This document shows positions 8,152 to 17,054 of a DNA stretch of 64,000 nucleotides, one piece after another (the stretch's first letter is position 1; each line of letters opens with the position of its first letter). The stretch lies in the NCBI RefSeq assembly GCF_025666195.1, contig NZ_CP102592.1, positions 3,286,001 to 3,350,000 on the forward strand, read 5' to 3'. Under the pieces are notes generated by a model. That model was not told where the DNA came from, did not search any database, and saw nothing but the letters and a program-made list of their open reading frames with translations. The stretch comes from Xanthomonas sp. CFBP 8443 (GTDB taxonomy: Bacteria; Pseudomonadota; Gammaproteobacteria; Xanthomonadales; Xanthomonadaceae). Both the position numbers and the translations under genes were made by a program.

Positions 8152-9729
8152 TCAGTGACCGCCTGCGGCGGCCGCACCGCCACCGCCCGCGAACGGCGGC
8201 TTGGCCAGCCACAGGAAGAAGATGATGCCCAGGAACGTCCAGCCCAACAGGTAGAAGATGTCGTTGAAGCCCATCTGCGAGGCCTGGTGGTTGATGGTGT
8301 TGTTGAGGAACGCGGCGCCGGTCTGCAGGTCGCCCTGCCCCATCGCCTGCACCTGTTCCTGCATCCCCGGCGTGTAGGTGGAGATGTGCTCGGTAAGATG
8401 CGCGTGGTGCATCTGCGTGCGCTTGGCCCACAGGTAGGTGGTCAGCGAGGCGGCGAAGCTGCCGCCCAGCGTGCGTAGGAACGTGGCCAGGCCGGAGCCG
8501 GCCGCGATCTCGCGCCCGTCCAGGTCCGACAGCAGGATCTGCAGCACCGGCATGAAGAACAGCGCCACGCCCACGCCCATCAGCAACTGCACCCCGGCCA
8601 CGTGGGCGAAATCGACCTGCAGGTTGAAGTCCGAGCGCATGAAGCTGGTCGCCGCCATGAAGATGAAGGCGATGCTGGCGAGCATGCGCAGGTCGAAGCG
8701 CGGGGCGTACTTGCCGACGAACGGGGTCATGATCACCGGCAGGATGCCGATCGGCGCGGTGGCCAGGCCGGCCCAGATCGCGGTGTAGCCCATGTCGCGC
8801 TGCAGCCACTGCGGGATCAGCAGCGATACGCTGAAGAACGCGGCGTAGGCCACGATCAGCGCCAGCGTGCCGGCGCGGAAGTTGCGGTGGCGGAACAGGC
8901 GCAGGTTGACGATCGGATCCTTGTCGGTCAGTTCCCAGATCAGGAACACCGCCAGCGCCACCACCGAGACCGCGGCCAGCACGATGATCTTGTCCGAGTT
9001 GAACCAGTCCTCGTCGTTGCCCAGGTCCAGCACCAGCTGCAGGCAGCCCACGCCGATGATCAGGGTGATCAGGCCGACGTAGTCCATGCGCGGGCGCTCT
9101 GTCGGTTCGGGGCGGTCGCGCAGCTGCGCGCCGACCACCACCGCGGCGATGATGCCCAGCGGCACGTTGATCAGGAAGATCCATTCCCAGCTGTAGTTGT
9201 CGGTGATCCAGCCGCCGAGGATCGGCCCGGCGATCGGCGCGACCACGGTGATCATCGCCAGCAGCGCCAAGGCCTGTCCGCGTTTCTCGCGCGGGTAGAT
9301 CGACACCAGCAGGCTCTGCGTGATCGGATACATCGGCCCGCACACGAAGCCCTGGATCGCGCGCGACACCACCAGCATGCCCATGCTCTGCGCCAACCCG
9401 CACAGCAGCGAGGCGGCGGTGAACGCCAGCGTGGCCCAGATGAACAGCTTGGTCTCGCCGAAGCGGCGGCTCAGGAAGCCGGTCAGCGGCAGCGCGATCG
9501 CGTTGCTGACCGCGAACGAGGTGATGACCCAGGTCGCCTGTTGCGAACTGGCGCCGAGGTTGCCGGCGATGGTCGGCAGCGAGACGTTGGCGATGGTGGT
9601 GTCGAGCACCTGCATGAACGAGGCCATCGCCAGGCCCATCGTGCACAACGCCACGCTGGGCGGGCGGAAGCCCAGCGCAGGCGCGCCCGGTGCCCCGGGC
9701 GCGGCAGGAATGGCAGCTTGGTTGGACAT
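8152..9729 (-). CDS. emrB: DHA2-family (EmrB/QacA type) multidrug efflux MFS transporter
   Basis: A 525-residue inner-membrane drug/proton antiporter with about 14 membrane segments. The N-terminal region shows the DHA2 signatures: LDTTIANVSLPTIAGNLG near residues 43-60 and the R-I-QG-motif VVSRAIQGFVCGPMYPI near 129-145. It should form a tripartite pump with the HlyD-type adaptor encoded 8 bp upstream and the outer-membrane factor before that, moving toxic compounds straight to the outside. It is the last gene of the marR-OMF-emrA-emrB operon and is followed by a stem-loop. The substrate cannot be read from sequence. Confidence 0.93.
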   Translation of the reverse strand: MSNQAAIPAAPGAPGAPALGFRPPSVALCTMGLAMASFMQVLDTTIANVSLPTIAGNLGASSQQATWVITSFAVSNAIALPLTGFLSRRFGETKLFIWATLAFTAASLLCGLAQSMGMLVVSRAIQGFVCGPMYPITQSLLVSIYPREKRGQALALLAMITVVAPIAGPILGGWITDNYSWEWIFLINVPLGIIAAVVVGAQLRDRPEPTERPRMDYVGLITLIIGVGCLQLVLDLGNDEDWFNSDKIIVLAAVSVVALAVFLIWELTDKDPIVNLRLFRHRNFRAGTLALIVAYAAFFSVSLLIPQWLQRDMGYTAIWAGLATAPIGILPVIMTPFVGKYAPRFDLRMLASIAFIFMAATSFMRSDFNLQVDFAHVAGVQLLMGVGVALFFMPVLQILLSDLDGREIAAGSGLATFLRTLGGSFAASLTTYLWAKRTQMHHAHLTEHISTYTPGMQEQVQAMGQGDLQTGAAFLNNTINHQASQMGFNDIFYLLGWTFLGIIFFLWLAKPPFAGGGGAAAAGGH

Positions 9730-9737
9730 GGCCGGGC

Positions 9738-10919
9738 TCAGTTCGCCTTGGCGGCGGCAGGCAGGTTGGCGTGGATGATCTGCGCGATGGCCTCATCGGC
9801 CTGGCCCAGTTGCTGCGCGTAGACGTCGGTGTCCAGCAACGTGCCGGTGGCGAACTTGCTCGGCAGCACGCCGCCGTTCTGCTGGTGCAGGTTCACGTCC
9901 ACCTTCATCGACAGGCCGATGCGCAACGGGTTCTGCGCCAGTTGCTTGGAATCGATGGCGATGCGCACCGGCACGCGCTGCACGATCTTGATCCAGTTGC
10001 CGCTGGCGTTCTGCGCCGGCAGCAGCGAGAACGCACTACCGGTGCCCAGGCCCAGGCTCTGCACCGTGCCCTGGTAGCGCACCGCGCCACCGTACAGGTC
10101 CGACTCCAGCTCCACCGGCTGGCCCAAGCGCATGTGCTTGAGCTGGGTTTCCTTGAAGTTGGCTTCCACCCACACCTGCTCCAGCGGCACCACCGCCATC
10201 AGCGCGGTGCCGGGCTGCACGCGCTGGCCGACCTGCACCGAACGCCGCGCGACGTAGCCGGAGACCGGCGCGACGATCGCGCTGCGGGCGTTGTTGAGGA
10301 ACGCCTGGCGCACCTGCGCGGCGGCGGCCTGCACGTCGGGCTGGTGGGCCACGCCGTTGTCGTCGATCAGCGCGCGGTTGCGCTCCACCGTCTCGCGCGA
10401 TCCGCTGACCGCGGCCTCGGCGGCGGCCAGCTGGTCGCGCGCATGCGCCAGCTCTTCGGCGGAGATCGCGCCGGTGGCGACCAGGCTGCTGCGGCGGGCG
10501 ACGTCGGCGCGTGCGCGCTGCAGGGTCACCTGCTGCGCCGACAGTTCGGCCTGCGCGCCTTCCACGCTGCGGAACAGGCCGCGCACCTGGCGCACGGTCC
10601 GCGCCAGGTTGGCTTCGGCCTGCTGCAGCGCGACCTGGGTATCGGCCGGGTCGAGCTTGACCAGCAACTGGCCGCGCTGCACGCGCATGCCGTCGTCGGC
10701 GCCGATGCTGACCACGGTGCCGGCCACCATCGGCGTGATCTGCACCAGGTTGCCCTGCACGTAGGCGTCGTCGGTGTCTTCGTGCCAGCGGCCGGAGACG
10801 AAGTACCAGATCGCCAGCGCGATCAGCACCAGCACCACCACCACGGCCAGGCCGCGCAGCAGCTTGCCGCGCCGGCTGGGGGCGGGAGCGGAGGAATCGG
10901 GGGTCGTTGTCTGATTCAT
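9738..10919 (-). CDS. emrA: HlyD/EmrA-family membrane fusion (periplasmic adaptor) protein
   Basis: A 393-residue periplasmic adaptor that links an MFS pump to an outer-membrane channel. One N-terminal membrane segment lies at about 22-43, after a basic RRGKLL. Next come the first half-lipoyl domain (DAYVQGNLVQITPMVAGTV), a long alpha-helical hairpin rich in Gln, Ala and Glu (about 90-205), the second half-lipoyl part (APVSGYVARRSVQVGQRV), and the beta-barrel region with VWVEANFKETQL. It is 10 bp downstream of the outer-membrane factor gene and 8 bp upstream of emrB. Confidence 0.93.
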   Translation of the reverse strand: MNQTTTPDSSAPAPSRRGKLLRGLAVVVVLVLIALAIWYFVSGRWHEDTDDAYVQGNLVQITPMVAGTVVSIGADDGMRVQRGQLLVKLDPADTQVALQQAEANLARTVRQVRGLFRSVEGAQAELSAQQVTLQRARADVARRSSLVATGAISAEELAHARDQLAAAEAAVSGSRETVERNRALIDDNGVAHQPDVQAAAAQVRQAFLNNARSAIVAPVSGYVARRSVQVGQRVQPGTALMAVVPLEQVWVEANFKETQLKHMRLGQPVELESDLYGGAVRYQGTVQSLGLGTGSAFSLLPAQNASGNWIKIVQRVPVRIAIDSKQLAQNPLRIGLSMKVDVNLHQQNGGVLPSKFATGTLLDTDVYAQQLGQADEAIAQIIHANLPAAAKAN

Positions 10920-10929
10920 TGCGGCGGTC

Positions 10930-12426
10930 TCAGGAATGCGTGGAAGCGGAAGAGGTCAACGGAGCGTCGGCCGCGGAGGTGGCTTCGTAGCCGCCGCCCA
11001 GCGCCTGGTTCAGGCGCACCGACACCAGGATCTGGTTGGACTGCAGCGAGGCCAGGCGCTGCTGCGCCTCGAGCAGTTGCTGCTGCACGCTCAGCACGTC
11101 CAGGTAGTTGCCGATGCCGGCGCGGTAGCGCTGCTGCGCCAGGTCGAAGGCGGCCTGCGCGGTGTCCACCGCCTGCGCCTGCTGCTGCGCCTGCTGCGCC
11201 AGCGAGCGCGCCGCGCTGACCTGGTCGGCGACCTCGCGCAGCGCCGCCACCAGCGCCTGGTTGTAGTCGGCCACGGCCAGGTCGTACTGCGCGTCGCGCT
11301 CGGCCAGCTGGCTGCGCAGGCGGCCGCTGTCGAACAGCGGCAGGCTCAGGCTCGGCGCGAACACGCCCAGCACGGCGTCGCCCTTGAACAGGTCGGAGGG
11401 ATTGGTCGCGGCCACGCCGCCGAGCGCGAGGATGTCGATGCTGGGATAGAACTGTGCCTTGGCCGCGCCGATGCTCTGCGAGGAAGCCTCCACGCGCCAG
11501 CGCGCGGCGACCACGTCCGGGCGCCGCCCGAGCAGGTCGCTGGGCAGCACCGACGGCAGTTGCACCGCCACCGGGTCCAGCGGCCGCGGCCGCTCGATCT
11601 GCAGGCCGCGATCCGGGCCGCGCCCGAGCAGCGCCGCCAGCGCGGTACGCGCTTCGTCGATCTGCTGCTGCGCGGCCTGTTGCTGCTGGCGCGCCGCCGG
11701 CACCCGCGCCTCGGCCTGGCGCAGCTGCAGGTTGCTGTCGATGCCGGCGGCGACGCGCTGCCGCACCAGCTTCAGGCTGTTGTCCGAGCGCGCCAGCTCT
11801 TCGCCGGCCAGGTCGTACAGGCGCCAGGCGTAGCCGAGCTGCGCATAGGCGCGGGCCACGCCCGCCGACAGGTCCAGGCGCGCGGCCTGGGCATCGACCT
11901 GCGCCGCATGCGCCTGGTCCACCGCCGCTTCCCAGGCCGCACGCTTGCCGCCCCACAGGTCGAAGCCGTAGCTGAAGTTCAGCAGCGCCTGCTCGTTGTG
12001 GATGTACTTGCCGCCGATCTCGTCGCCGGCCAGCCCCTTGGGCAGCTGCAGGCCGGTATAGCCGGCCGACAGCGACAGCTTGGCGCCGCGGTCGGCATTG
12101 GCCGCGCCGGCCTGGGCCTGCGCCAGGCGCAGCCGCGCGTCGGCCGCTTCCAGGTTCGGCGTGCCCTGCAGCGCCTCGGCGATCAGCGCGTCCAGCTGCG
12201 GGTCGCCCAGCGCCTTCCACCAGTCCTGCTGCGGCCACGCGGCCGGCGCCAGCTGGTCGGCGGCCAGGGTCTTGCCGGCCTGCAGCTGCTGGTCGGCGTC
12301 GAGCCTGCGGCCCTGCGGCTCCAGGCCGCGGCTGCTGGCGCAGGCGGCCAGCGCCAGGGTGAGTGCCGCGGCCGCGAACGGGCGCAGGCGATGGGACGAA
12401 GCGGAGAGGTTCATAAGCGGATTCAT
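10930..12426 (-). CDS. NodT/TolC-family outer-membrane efflux lipoprotein
   Basis: A 498-residue outer-membrane factor that provides the exit duct of the tripartite pump. The lipoprotein signal ends LALAAC with Cys29. Two OEP repeats follow: the first half at about 60-260 and the second with ASSQSIGAAKAQFYPSIDI near 310-330. The ATG at 12426 overlaps the marR stop as ATGA, which argues for translational coupling. A second ATG (12414) is possible. Being a self-contained lipoprotein channel, it need not share TolC with other pumps. Confidence 0.92.
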   Translation of the reverse strand: MNPLMNLSASSHRLRPFAAAALTLALAACASSRGLEPQGRRLDADQQLQAGKTLAADQLAPAAWPQQDWWKALGDPQLDALIAEALQGTPNLEAADARLRLAQAQAGAANADRGAKLSLSAGYTGLQLPKGLAGDEIGGKYIHNEQALLNFSYGFDLWGGKRAAWEAAVDQAHAAQVDAQAARLDLSAGVARAYAQLGYAWRLYDLAGEELARSDNSLKLVRQRVAAGIDSNLQLRQAEARVPAARQQQQAAQQQIDEARTALAALLGRGPDRGLQIERPRPLDPVAVQLPSVLPSDLLGRRPDVVAARWRVEASSQSIGAAKAQFYPSIDILALGGVAATNPSDLFKGDAVLGVFAPSLSLPLFDSGRLRSQLAERDAQYDLAVADYNQALVAALREVADQVSAARSLAQQAQQQAQAVDTAQAAFDLAQQRYRAGIGNYLDVLSVQQQLLEAQQRLASLQSNQILVSVRLNQALGGGYEATSAADAPLTSSASTHS

Positions 12427-12872
12427 GGCGAATTGAGGGAATCGCGGACGCGGATCAACAGCGAAGTGAGGTGCTCGCGCTCGTCGGCGGAAAGATCGCG
12501 CAGCGCGCTGGCGATGGTCTCGTCGCCGCGCCGCTTGAGCTGTTGCCACAGCGCTCGGCCTTCGTCGGTGAGCACGATCTGCAGCGCGCGGCGGTCCTGC
12601 GCATGCGCTTCGCGGCGCACCCAGCCCAGGTCCTGGAGCTTGTCCAGCAGGCGGGTGACCGCGCTGGGGTTCTGGCCGATGGCCTGGGCCAGTTCGTTGG
12701 CGGTGCACGGCGCCATGTAGGCCAGCGCCTTCATGCCGATGTAGTGGCTGAAGCCAAGGCCGAGCTCGAGCTCGGCCATGGAGTCATCCAGGCGCCGCAT
12801 CAGGCCGTCGCGCACCTGCCGCAGCAGCAGGCCGAACGACGGCGGATCGGGAAGGGAGGGAGCGCAGTTCAT
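12423..12872 (-). CDS. MarR/EmrR-family transcriptional repressor of the efflux operon
   Basis: A 149-residue winged-helix protein. Helix-turn-helix residues TANELAQAIGQNPSAVTRLL (about 58-77) and a wing with VRREAHAQDRRALQI (about 85-99, the DxR motif) are typical of MarR proteins such as EmrR/MprA, which release DNA when they bind drugs. It is the first gene of the efflux operon and overlaps the outer-membrane factor gene by ATGA. The region just upstream contains a perfect AT-rich palindrome, a likely operator for self-repression. Confidence 0.9.
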   Translation of the reverse strand: MNCAPSLPDPPSFGLLLRQVRDGLMRRLDDSMAELELGLGFSHYIGMKALAYMAPCTANELAQAIGQNPSAVTRLLDKLQDLGWVRREAHAQDRRALQIVLTDEGRALWQQLKRRGDETIASALRDLSADEREHLTSLLIRVRDSLNSP

Positions 12873-12888
12873 GGGTGCTAATTATTTT

Positions 12889-12904
12889 CATATAGAAATA
12901 TATG
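12889..12904. promoter_or_regulatory. Candidate MarR operator in the marR/araC-type divergent region
   Basis: CATATA-GAAA-TATATG, a perfect inverted repeat with 6-bp arms, starts 17 bp upstream of the marR ATG. It lies in the most AT-rich stretch of this part of the window (about 12880-12920). Position and symmetry suit a MarR dimer. It could also affect the divergent AraC-family gene about 110 bp away. Confidence 0.6.
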
Positions 12905-13012
12905 TCAAGGAAATATCTCACCTACAAACAAATGCTGCGTTGCAGCAACGCAACGCCGGCGAGCGCACACTCTAGTCCCGGACAGGCCTGGCCAAGTATT
13001 ACAATCGGGACA

Positions 13013-13900
13013 ATGAATATCGAAATCGCGCCATCCTCGCCGTCAGCATCCGGCCACGAACCGGCCCATCTGCTCGATCCGCGCGCGAAGGACTGGTTCG
13101 AGCGGGCCGATGGCCCGTCGCTGCTCGCGTTCCTGGCGCACAAGCCGGTCGCGCTGGAGCACGAGGTGGACTGGCACCGCCATGTCCGCGGCCAGATGAT
13201 CTGCGTGGAAGAAGGCCTGCTGAGCACCCGCACCGAGCACGGCCACTGGTCGCTGCCGCCCGGTTGCGCCGGCTGGATGCCGCCGCAGGCGATGCATACG
13301 GTGCAGATCTCCGGGCCGTTGCGCGGCTACGTGCTGCTGGTGGCGCCGTCCGTCTGCGCCGACCTGCCCGATCGCCCGTGCGTGATCGGCATCAACGGCC
13401 TGCTGCGCGAACTGCTGCTGCGGGTGGCCTCATGGGACCTTCCCGAGGCCCTGGACGCGGACCAGCAGCGGATCGGCGCGGTGCTGCTGGACGAGTTGCG
13501 CAAAGCGCCGCTGCAAGGCCTGCACCTGCCGATGCCCAGCGACCGGCGCCTGCTGCGCATCGCCGGGCAACTGCTCGCCACGCCTGCCGACGATCGCTCG
13601 CTGGCGCAATGGGCGCACTGGGCCGGATTGTCGCCACGCAGCCTGAGCCGGCATTTCCGCGATGAGACCGGGCTCGGCTTCGCCGGCTGGCGGCAGCAGG
13701 CACGGCTGGCCGAGGCGCTGCGCCAGCTCAGCGACGGCGCCAGCGTCGCCGATGCCGCGCACCGGCTCGGCTACAGCAGCCCCAGCGCCTTCGTCACCGC
13801 CTTCCGCGGCCATTTCGGCCATCCTCCGGCCCGTTATCTGGCCAGCACCGGCCGCACCGGCACCACGCGCGGCTTGGCATCGCCGGCCGCATCCGGATAA
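13013..13900 (+). CDS. AraC-family transcriptional regulator
   Basis: A 295-residue regulator: an N-terminal cupin-like sensor domain (about 40-170, with HVRGQMICVEEGLLSTRTEHG and PPGCAGWMPPQAMH) and a C-terminal double helix-turn-helix (about 185-285; SLAQWAHWAGLSPRSLSRHF, then GASVADAAHRLGYSSPSAFV and the AraC signature FRGHFGHPPARY). The start at 13013 is chosen because the cupin sequence follows it directly and GGGAC lies just upstream; the frame is open further 5' but that part is not protein-like. Divergent from the efflux operon; the ligand is unknown. Confidence 0.88.
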   Translation: MNIEIAPSSPSASGHEPAHLLDPRAKDWFERADGPSLLAFLAHKPVALEHEVDWHRHVRGQMICVEEGLLSTRTEHGHWSLPPGCAGWMPPQAMHTVQISGPLRGYVLLVAPSVCADLPDRPCVIGINGLLRELLLRVASWDLPEALDADQQRIGAVLLDELRKAPLQGLHLPMPSDRRLLRIAGQLLATPADDRSLAQWAHWAGLSPRSLSRHFRDETGLGFAGWRQQARLAEALRQLSDGASVADAAHRLGYSSPSAFVTAFRGHFGHPPARYLASTGRTGTTRGLASPAASG

Positions 13901-13957
13901 TCGACCGGCTGACCTGCGGCGCCCGCCGCCGCGTTCCCCTATAGGTATTTCCCGCGC

Positions 13958-16201
13958 ATGACCGATCTCGCCCGCCCCGCCTTCCATGGTTTCGAACAGC
14001 TGCCGCTGCGCGAATACGCCGAACGCGCCTATCTCGACTATTCCATGTACGTGGTGCTGGACCGCGCCCTGCCGTTCCTCGGCGACGGCCTGAAACCGGT
14101 ACAGCGGCGCATCATCTACGCGATGAGCGAGCTCGGCCTGAACGCCACGGCCAAGCCGAAGAAGTCCGCGCGTACCGTGGGCGACGTGATCGGCAAGTAC
14201 CACCCGCACGGCGACAGCGCCTGCTACGAGGCGCTGGTGCTGATGGCGCAGCCGTTCTCGTACCGCTACCCGCTGATCGAGGGCCAGGGCAACTTCGGCT
14301 CCACCGACGACCCGAAGTCGTTCGCGGCGATGCGCTACACCGAGTCCAAGCTGACCCCGATCGCCGAAGTGCTGCTCGGCGAGCTCGGCCAGGGCACGGT
14401 GGACTGGTCGCCGAACTTCGACGGCACCATGGACGAGCCGACCTGGATGCCGGCGCGGCTGCCGCACCTGCTGCTCAACGGCACCACCGGCATCGCCGTG
14501 GGCATGGCCACCGACGTGCCGCCGCACAACCTCAACGAGATCGTCAGCGCGCTGATCCGCCTGCTCGACGATCCCGACGCCAGCGTCGCCGACCTGTGCG
14601 AACACGTGCGCGGCCCGGACTACCCGACCACCGCCGAGATCATCACCCCGGCCGCGGACCTGCGGGCGATCTACGAGACCGGGCACGGCAGCGTGCGCGC
14701 ACGCGCCACGTTCCTGAAGGAACACGCCAACATCGTGGTCACCGCGCTGCCCTACCAGGTGTCGCCGTCCAAGGTGATCGAGCAGATCGCGCAACAGATG
14801 CGCGCCAAGAAGCTGCCGTGGCTGGAGGACATCCGCGACGAGTCCGACCACGCCAACCCGGTGCGGGTGGTGCTGGTGCCGCGCTCCAACCGGGTCGATG
14901 CCGAGCAGTTGATGGGCCACCTGTTCGCCACCACCGATCTGGAGCGCAGCTACCGGGTCAACCTCAACGTGATCGGCCTGGACGGCCGCCCGCAGGTCAA
15001 GAACCTCAAGACCCTGCTGGAGGAATGGCTGCGCTTCCGCAGCGACACCGTGGTGCGCCGGCTCAACCATCGCCTGGAGAAGGTCGAGCGCCGCCTGCAC
15101 CTGTTGGAAGGCCTGCTGGTCGCGTTCCTCAACCTGGACGAAGTGATCCGCATCATCCGCAGCGAGGACGAGCCCAAGCCGGCGCTGATCGCGCGCTTCG
15201 CGCTCAGCGAGGAACAGGCCGACTACATCCTGGAGACCCGCCTGCGCCAGCTGGCGCGGCTGGAGGAGATGAAGATCCGCGGCGAGCAGGACGCGCTGGC
15301 CAAGGAGCGCGAACAGTTGCAGGCGGTGCTGGCCAGCAAGACCAAGCTGAAGAAGATGATCAAGGACGAACTGGTCGCCGACGCCAAGAAGTTCGGCGAC
15401 GCGCGGCGCTCGCCGCTGGTGCAGCGCGGCGCGGCGCAGGCGATCGACGAGACCGAGCTGGTGCCGAGCGAGCCGATGACCATCGTGATGTCGGAGAAGG
15501 GCTGGATCCGCGCGGCCAAGGGCCACGACGTGGACCCGGCCGGCCTGTCCTACCGCGACGGCGACAGCCTGCTGGCCGCGGTGCGCGGGCGCAGCACGCA
15601 GCAGGTGGCGTTCCTGGATTCGGAAGGGCGCGCCTATTCCACGCTGGCGCATACCCTGCCCTCGGCGCGCGGCAACGGCGAACCGCTGACCGGGCGTTTC
15701 TCGCCGGCCTCCGGCGCCTCGTTCCAGGCCATGACCAGCGGCGAGAACGACAGCCGGCTGGTGCTGGCGTCCTCGCACGGCTACGGCTTCGTCACCCGCT
15801 TCGAGAACCTGACCAGCCGCAACAAGGCCGGCAAGGCGATGCTCAACCTGACCCCGAACGCCAAGGTGCTGACGCCGGCCTCGGTGAGCAATCTCGCAAC
15901 CGACCGCATCGTCGCAGTGACCAGCGCCGGCCACCTGCTGGCGTTCCCGATCGCCGACCTGCCCGAGCTGGACAAGGGCAAGGGCAACAAGATCATCGAG
16001 ATCCCCAAGGCCAAGCTCGGCACCGAGCGGGTGGTGGCGATCGCCGCGGTCGCGCCGGGCAACACGCTGCTGGTGAAGAGCGGCCAGCGCACCATGTCGC
16101 TGTCGTTCAAGGACCTGGACGCCTACCTGGGCGTGCGTGCGAGTCGCGGCGGGCTGTTGCCGCGCGGCTGGCAGAAGGTGGATGGCTTGGCGGTGGAGTG
16201 A
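13958..16201 (+). CDS. parC: DNA topoisomerase IV subunit A
   Basis: ParC is the DNA-cleaving subunit of topoisomerase IV, which decatenates daughter chromosomes. The 747-residue protein has the winged-helix/tower breakage domain with catalytic Tyr127 ([10 protein letters not shown]), [12 protein letters not shown] at 49-60, and the C-terminal beta-propeller DNA-wrapping domain (about 490-747). In the quinolone-resistance region [12 protein letters not shown] the two key residues are Ser87 and Glu91, the usual sensitive form. parE is not in the window. The gene ends shortly before a heptamer-repeat element that encloses its terminator. Confidence 0.97.
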   Translation: MTDLARPAFHGFEQLPLREYAERAYLDYSMYVVLDRALPFLGDGLKPVQRRIIYAMSELGLNATAKPKKSARTVGDVIGKYHPHGDSACYEALVLMAQPFSYRYPLIEGQGNFGSTDDPKSFAAMRYTESKLTPIAEVLLGELGQGTVDWSPNFDGTMDEPTWMPARLPHLLLNGTTGIAVGMATDVPPHNLNEIVSALIRLLDDPDASVADLCEHVRGPDYPTTAEIITPAADLRAIYETGHGSVRARATFLKEHANIVVTALPYQVSPSKVIEQIAQQMRAKKLPWLEDIRDESDHANPVRVVLVPRSNRVDAEQLMGHLFATTDLERSYRVNLNVIGLDGRPQVKNLKTLLEEWLRFRSDTVVRRLNHRLEKVERRLHLLEGLLVAFLNLDEVIRIIRSEDEPKPALIARFALSEEQADYILETRLRQLARLEEMKIRGEQDALAKEREQLQAVLASKTKLKKMIKDELVADAKKFGDARRSPLVQRGAAQAIDETELVPSEPMTIVMSEKGWIRAAKGHDVDPAGLSYRDGDSLLAAVRGRSTQQVAFLDSEGRAYSTLAHTLPSARGNGEPLTGRFSPASGASFQAMTSGENDSRLVLASSHGYGFVTRFENLTSRNKAGKAMLNLTPNAKVLTPASVSNLATDRIVAVTSAGHLLAFPIADLPELDKGKGNKIIEIPKAKLGTERVVAIAAVAPGNTLLVKSGQRTMSLSFKDLDAYLGVRASRGGLLPRGWQKVDGLAVE

Positions 16202-16211
16202 GTTTGAGGCC

Positions 16212-16332
16212 GGGACTCGGGACTCGGGACTCGGGACTCGCAACAGCAAACAGCAAATCGGCCCTTTCGGGCCGATTTTTTTCTCGCATCAAAACAGCAG
16301 CGGACGGTAGGACTCTTCGAGTCCCGAGTCCC
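16212..16332. repeat. Heptamer inverted-repeat element 1 (between parC and bfr)
   Basis: Left arm: four perfect tandem GGGACTC units (16212-16239). Right arm: two GAGTCCC units (16319-16332). The spacer of 79 bp holds the terminator. The right arm directly touches the bfr stop codon. It is one of five such elements; all have a left arm of GGGA-type and a right arm of the complementary type. Confidence 0.9.
16255..16282 (+). terminator. Terminator of parC
   Basis: AAATCGGCCC-TTTC-GGGCCGATTT (16255-16278) running into seven T in total (16276-16282). A strong intrinsic terminator placed inside heptamer element 1; weaker in the opposite direction for bfr. Confidence 0.9.
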
Positions 16333-16333
16333 G

Positions 16334-16819
16334 TTACTCCCCCACCGCACTCCCGCCCATCTTCGAGGTCTGGTACAGCGCCATGCCCAGGCGCTTGATC
16401 AGGCCCAGTTGCTGCTCCAGCCACCAGGCGTGGTCTTCTTCGGTGTCCTGCAGCTGCTTGAGCAGGATGTCGCGGCTGACGTAGTCGCCGTGCTCCTCGC
16501 ACAGCTTCATGCCCGCGGCGAGATTCGCGCGCACTTCGTATTCGACCTTCAGGTCCTTCTGCAGCATGTCCTCGACCGTGCGCCCGGGCTCGAACGCATG
16601 CGGGCGCATGTCCGGGTCGCCTTCCAGGAACAGGATGCGCCGCAGCAGCGCGTCGGCGTGCTCGGTCTCTTCTTCCATCTCGTGGTTGATGCGCTCGTAC
16701 AGCGCCTGCAGGCCCTGATCCTCGTAGCGTCGCGAGTGGATGAAATACTGGTCGCGTGCGGCGAGTTCGCCGCGCAGCAGGTCCTTGAGGCATTGCACAA
16801 CTTCAGGATGTCCCTTCAT
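16334..16819 (-). CDS. bfr: Bacterioferritin-like ferritin, lacking the haem Met
   Basis: A 161-residue iron-storage protein forming 24-mer shells. It aligns end to end with E. coli Bfr (158 residues), and the di-iron ferroxidase ligands are present: Glu18, Glu51, His54, Glu93/94, Glu127 and His130. The residue matching the haem ligand Met52 of E. coli Bfr is Thr52 ([10 protein letters not shown], 47-56). It therefore probably does not bind haem in the usual way and may need a haem-binding partner subunit. The start at 16819 ([11 protein letters not shown]) matches the family start. It converges with parC. Confidence 0.92.
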   Translation of the reverse strand: MKGHPEVVQCLKDLLRGELAARDQYFIHSRRYEDQGLQALYERINHEMEEETEHADALLRRILFLEGDPDMRPHAFEPGRTVEDMLQKDLKVEYEVRANLAAGMKLCEEHGDYVSRDILLKQLQDTEEDHAWWLEQQLGLIKRLGMALYQTSKMGGSAVGE

Positions 16820-17021
16820 GGGGCAGGCTCCGTTTTCAGCTAAGGCGGCCATAGTGCCCGAGCCGCGCGCGCCGCGTTCCAATCGGAATCATTAGCATCC
16901 CGATTCCAGCCGACGCGCACTGCACGCGGCAGCGACGACCGATCGCGCACCCGTGCGATGAAACTGACCCGGCCCCAACGCGCCACGGCCATGTGGCACA
17001 GGAACGACACGCAGTCGCGTC

Positions 17022-17027
17022 TAGAAT
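17022..17027 (+). promoter_or_regulatory. -10 box before the acylase gene
   Basis: TAGAAT, 28 bp before the ATG at 17055, followed by a good ribosome-binding site (GGAG in GGCGGAGAAACGTGG). No clear -35 sequence is seen. Confidence 0.45.
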
Positions 17028-17054
17028 CCGATATCGGCCGGCGGAGAAACGTGG

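Noticed and set aside
6452..9796. One giant minus-strand protein of 1114 codons
   Set aside because: Only its 3' part (6452-7993) is a gene, the SGNH hydrolase with its own signal peptide. The rest is an out-of-frame reading of emrB.
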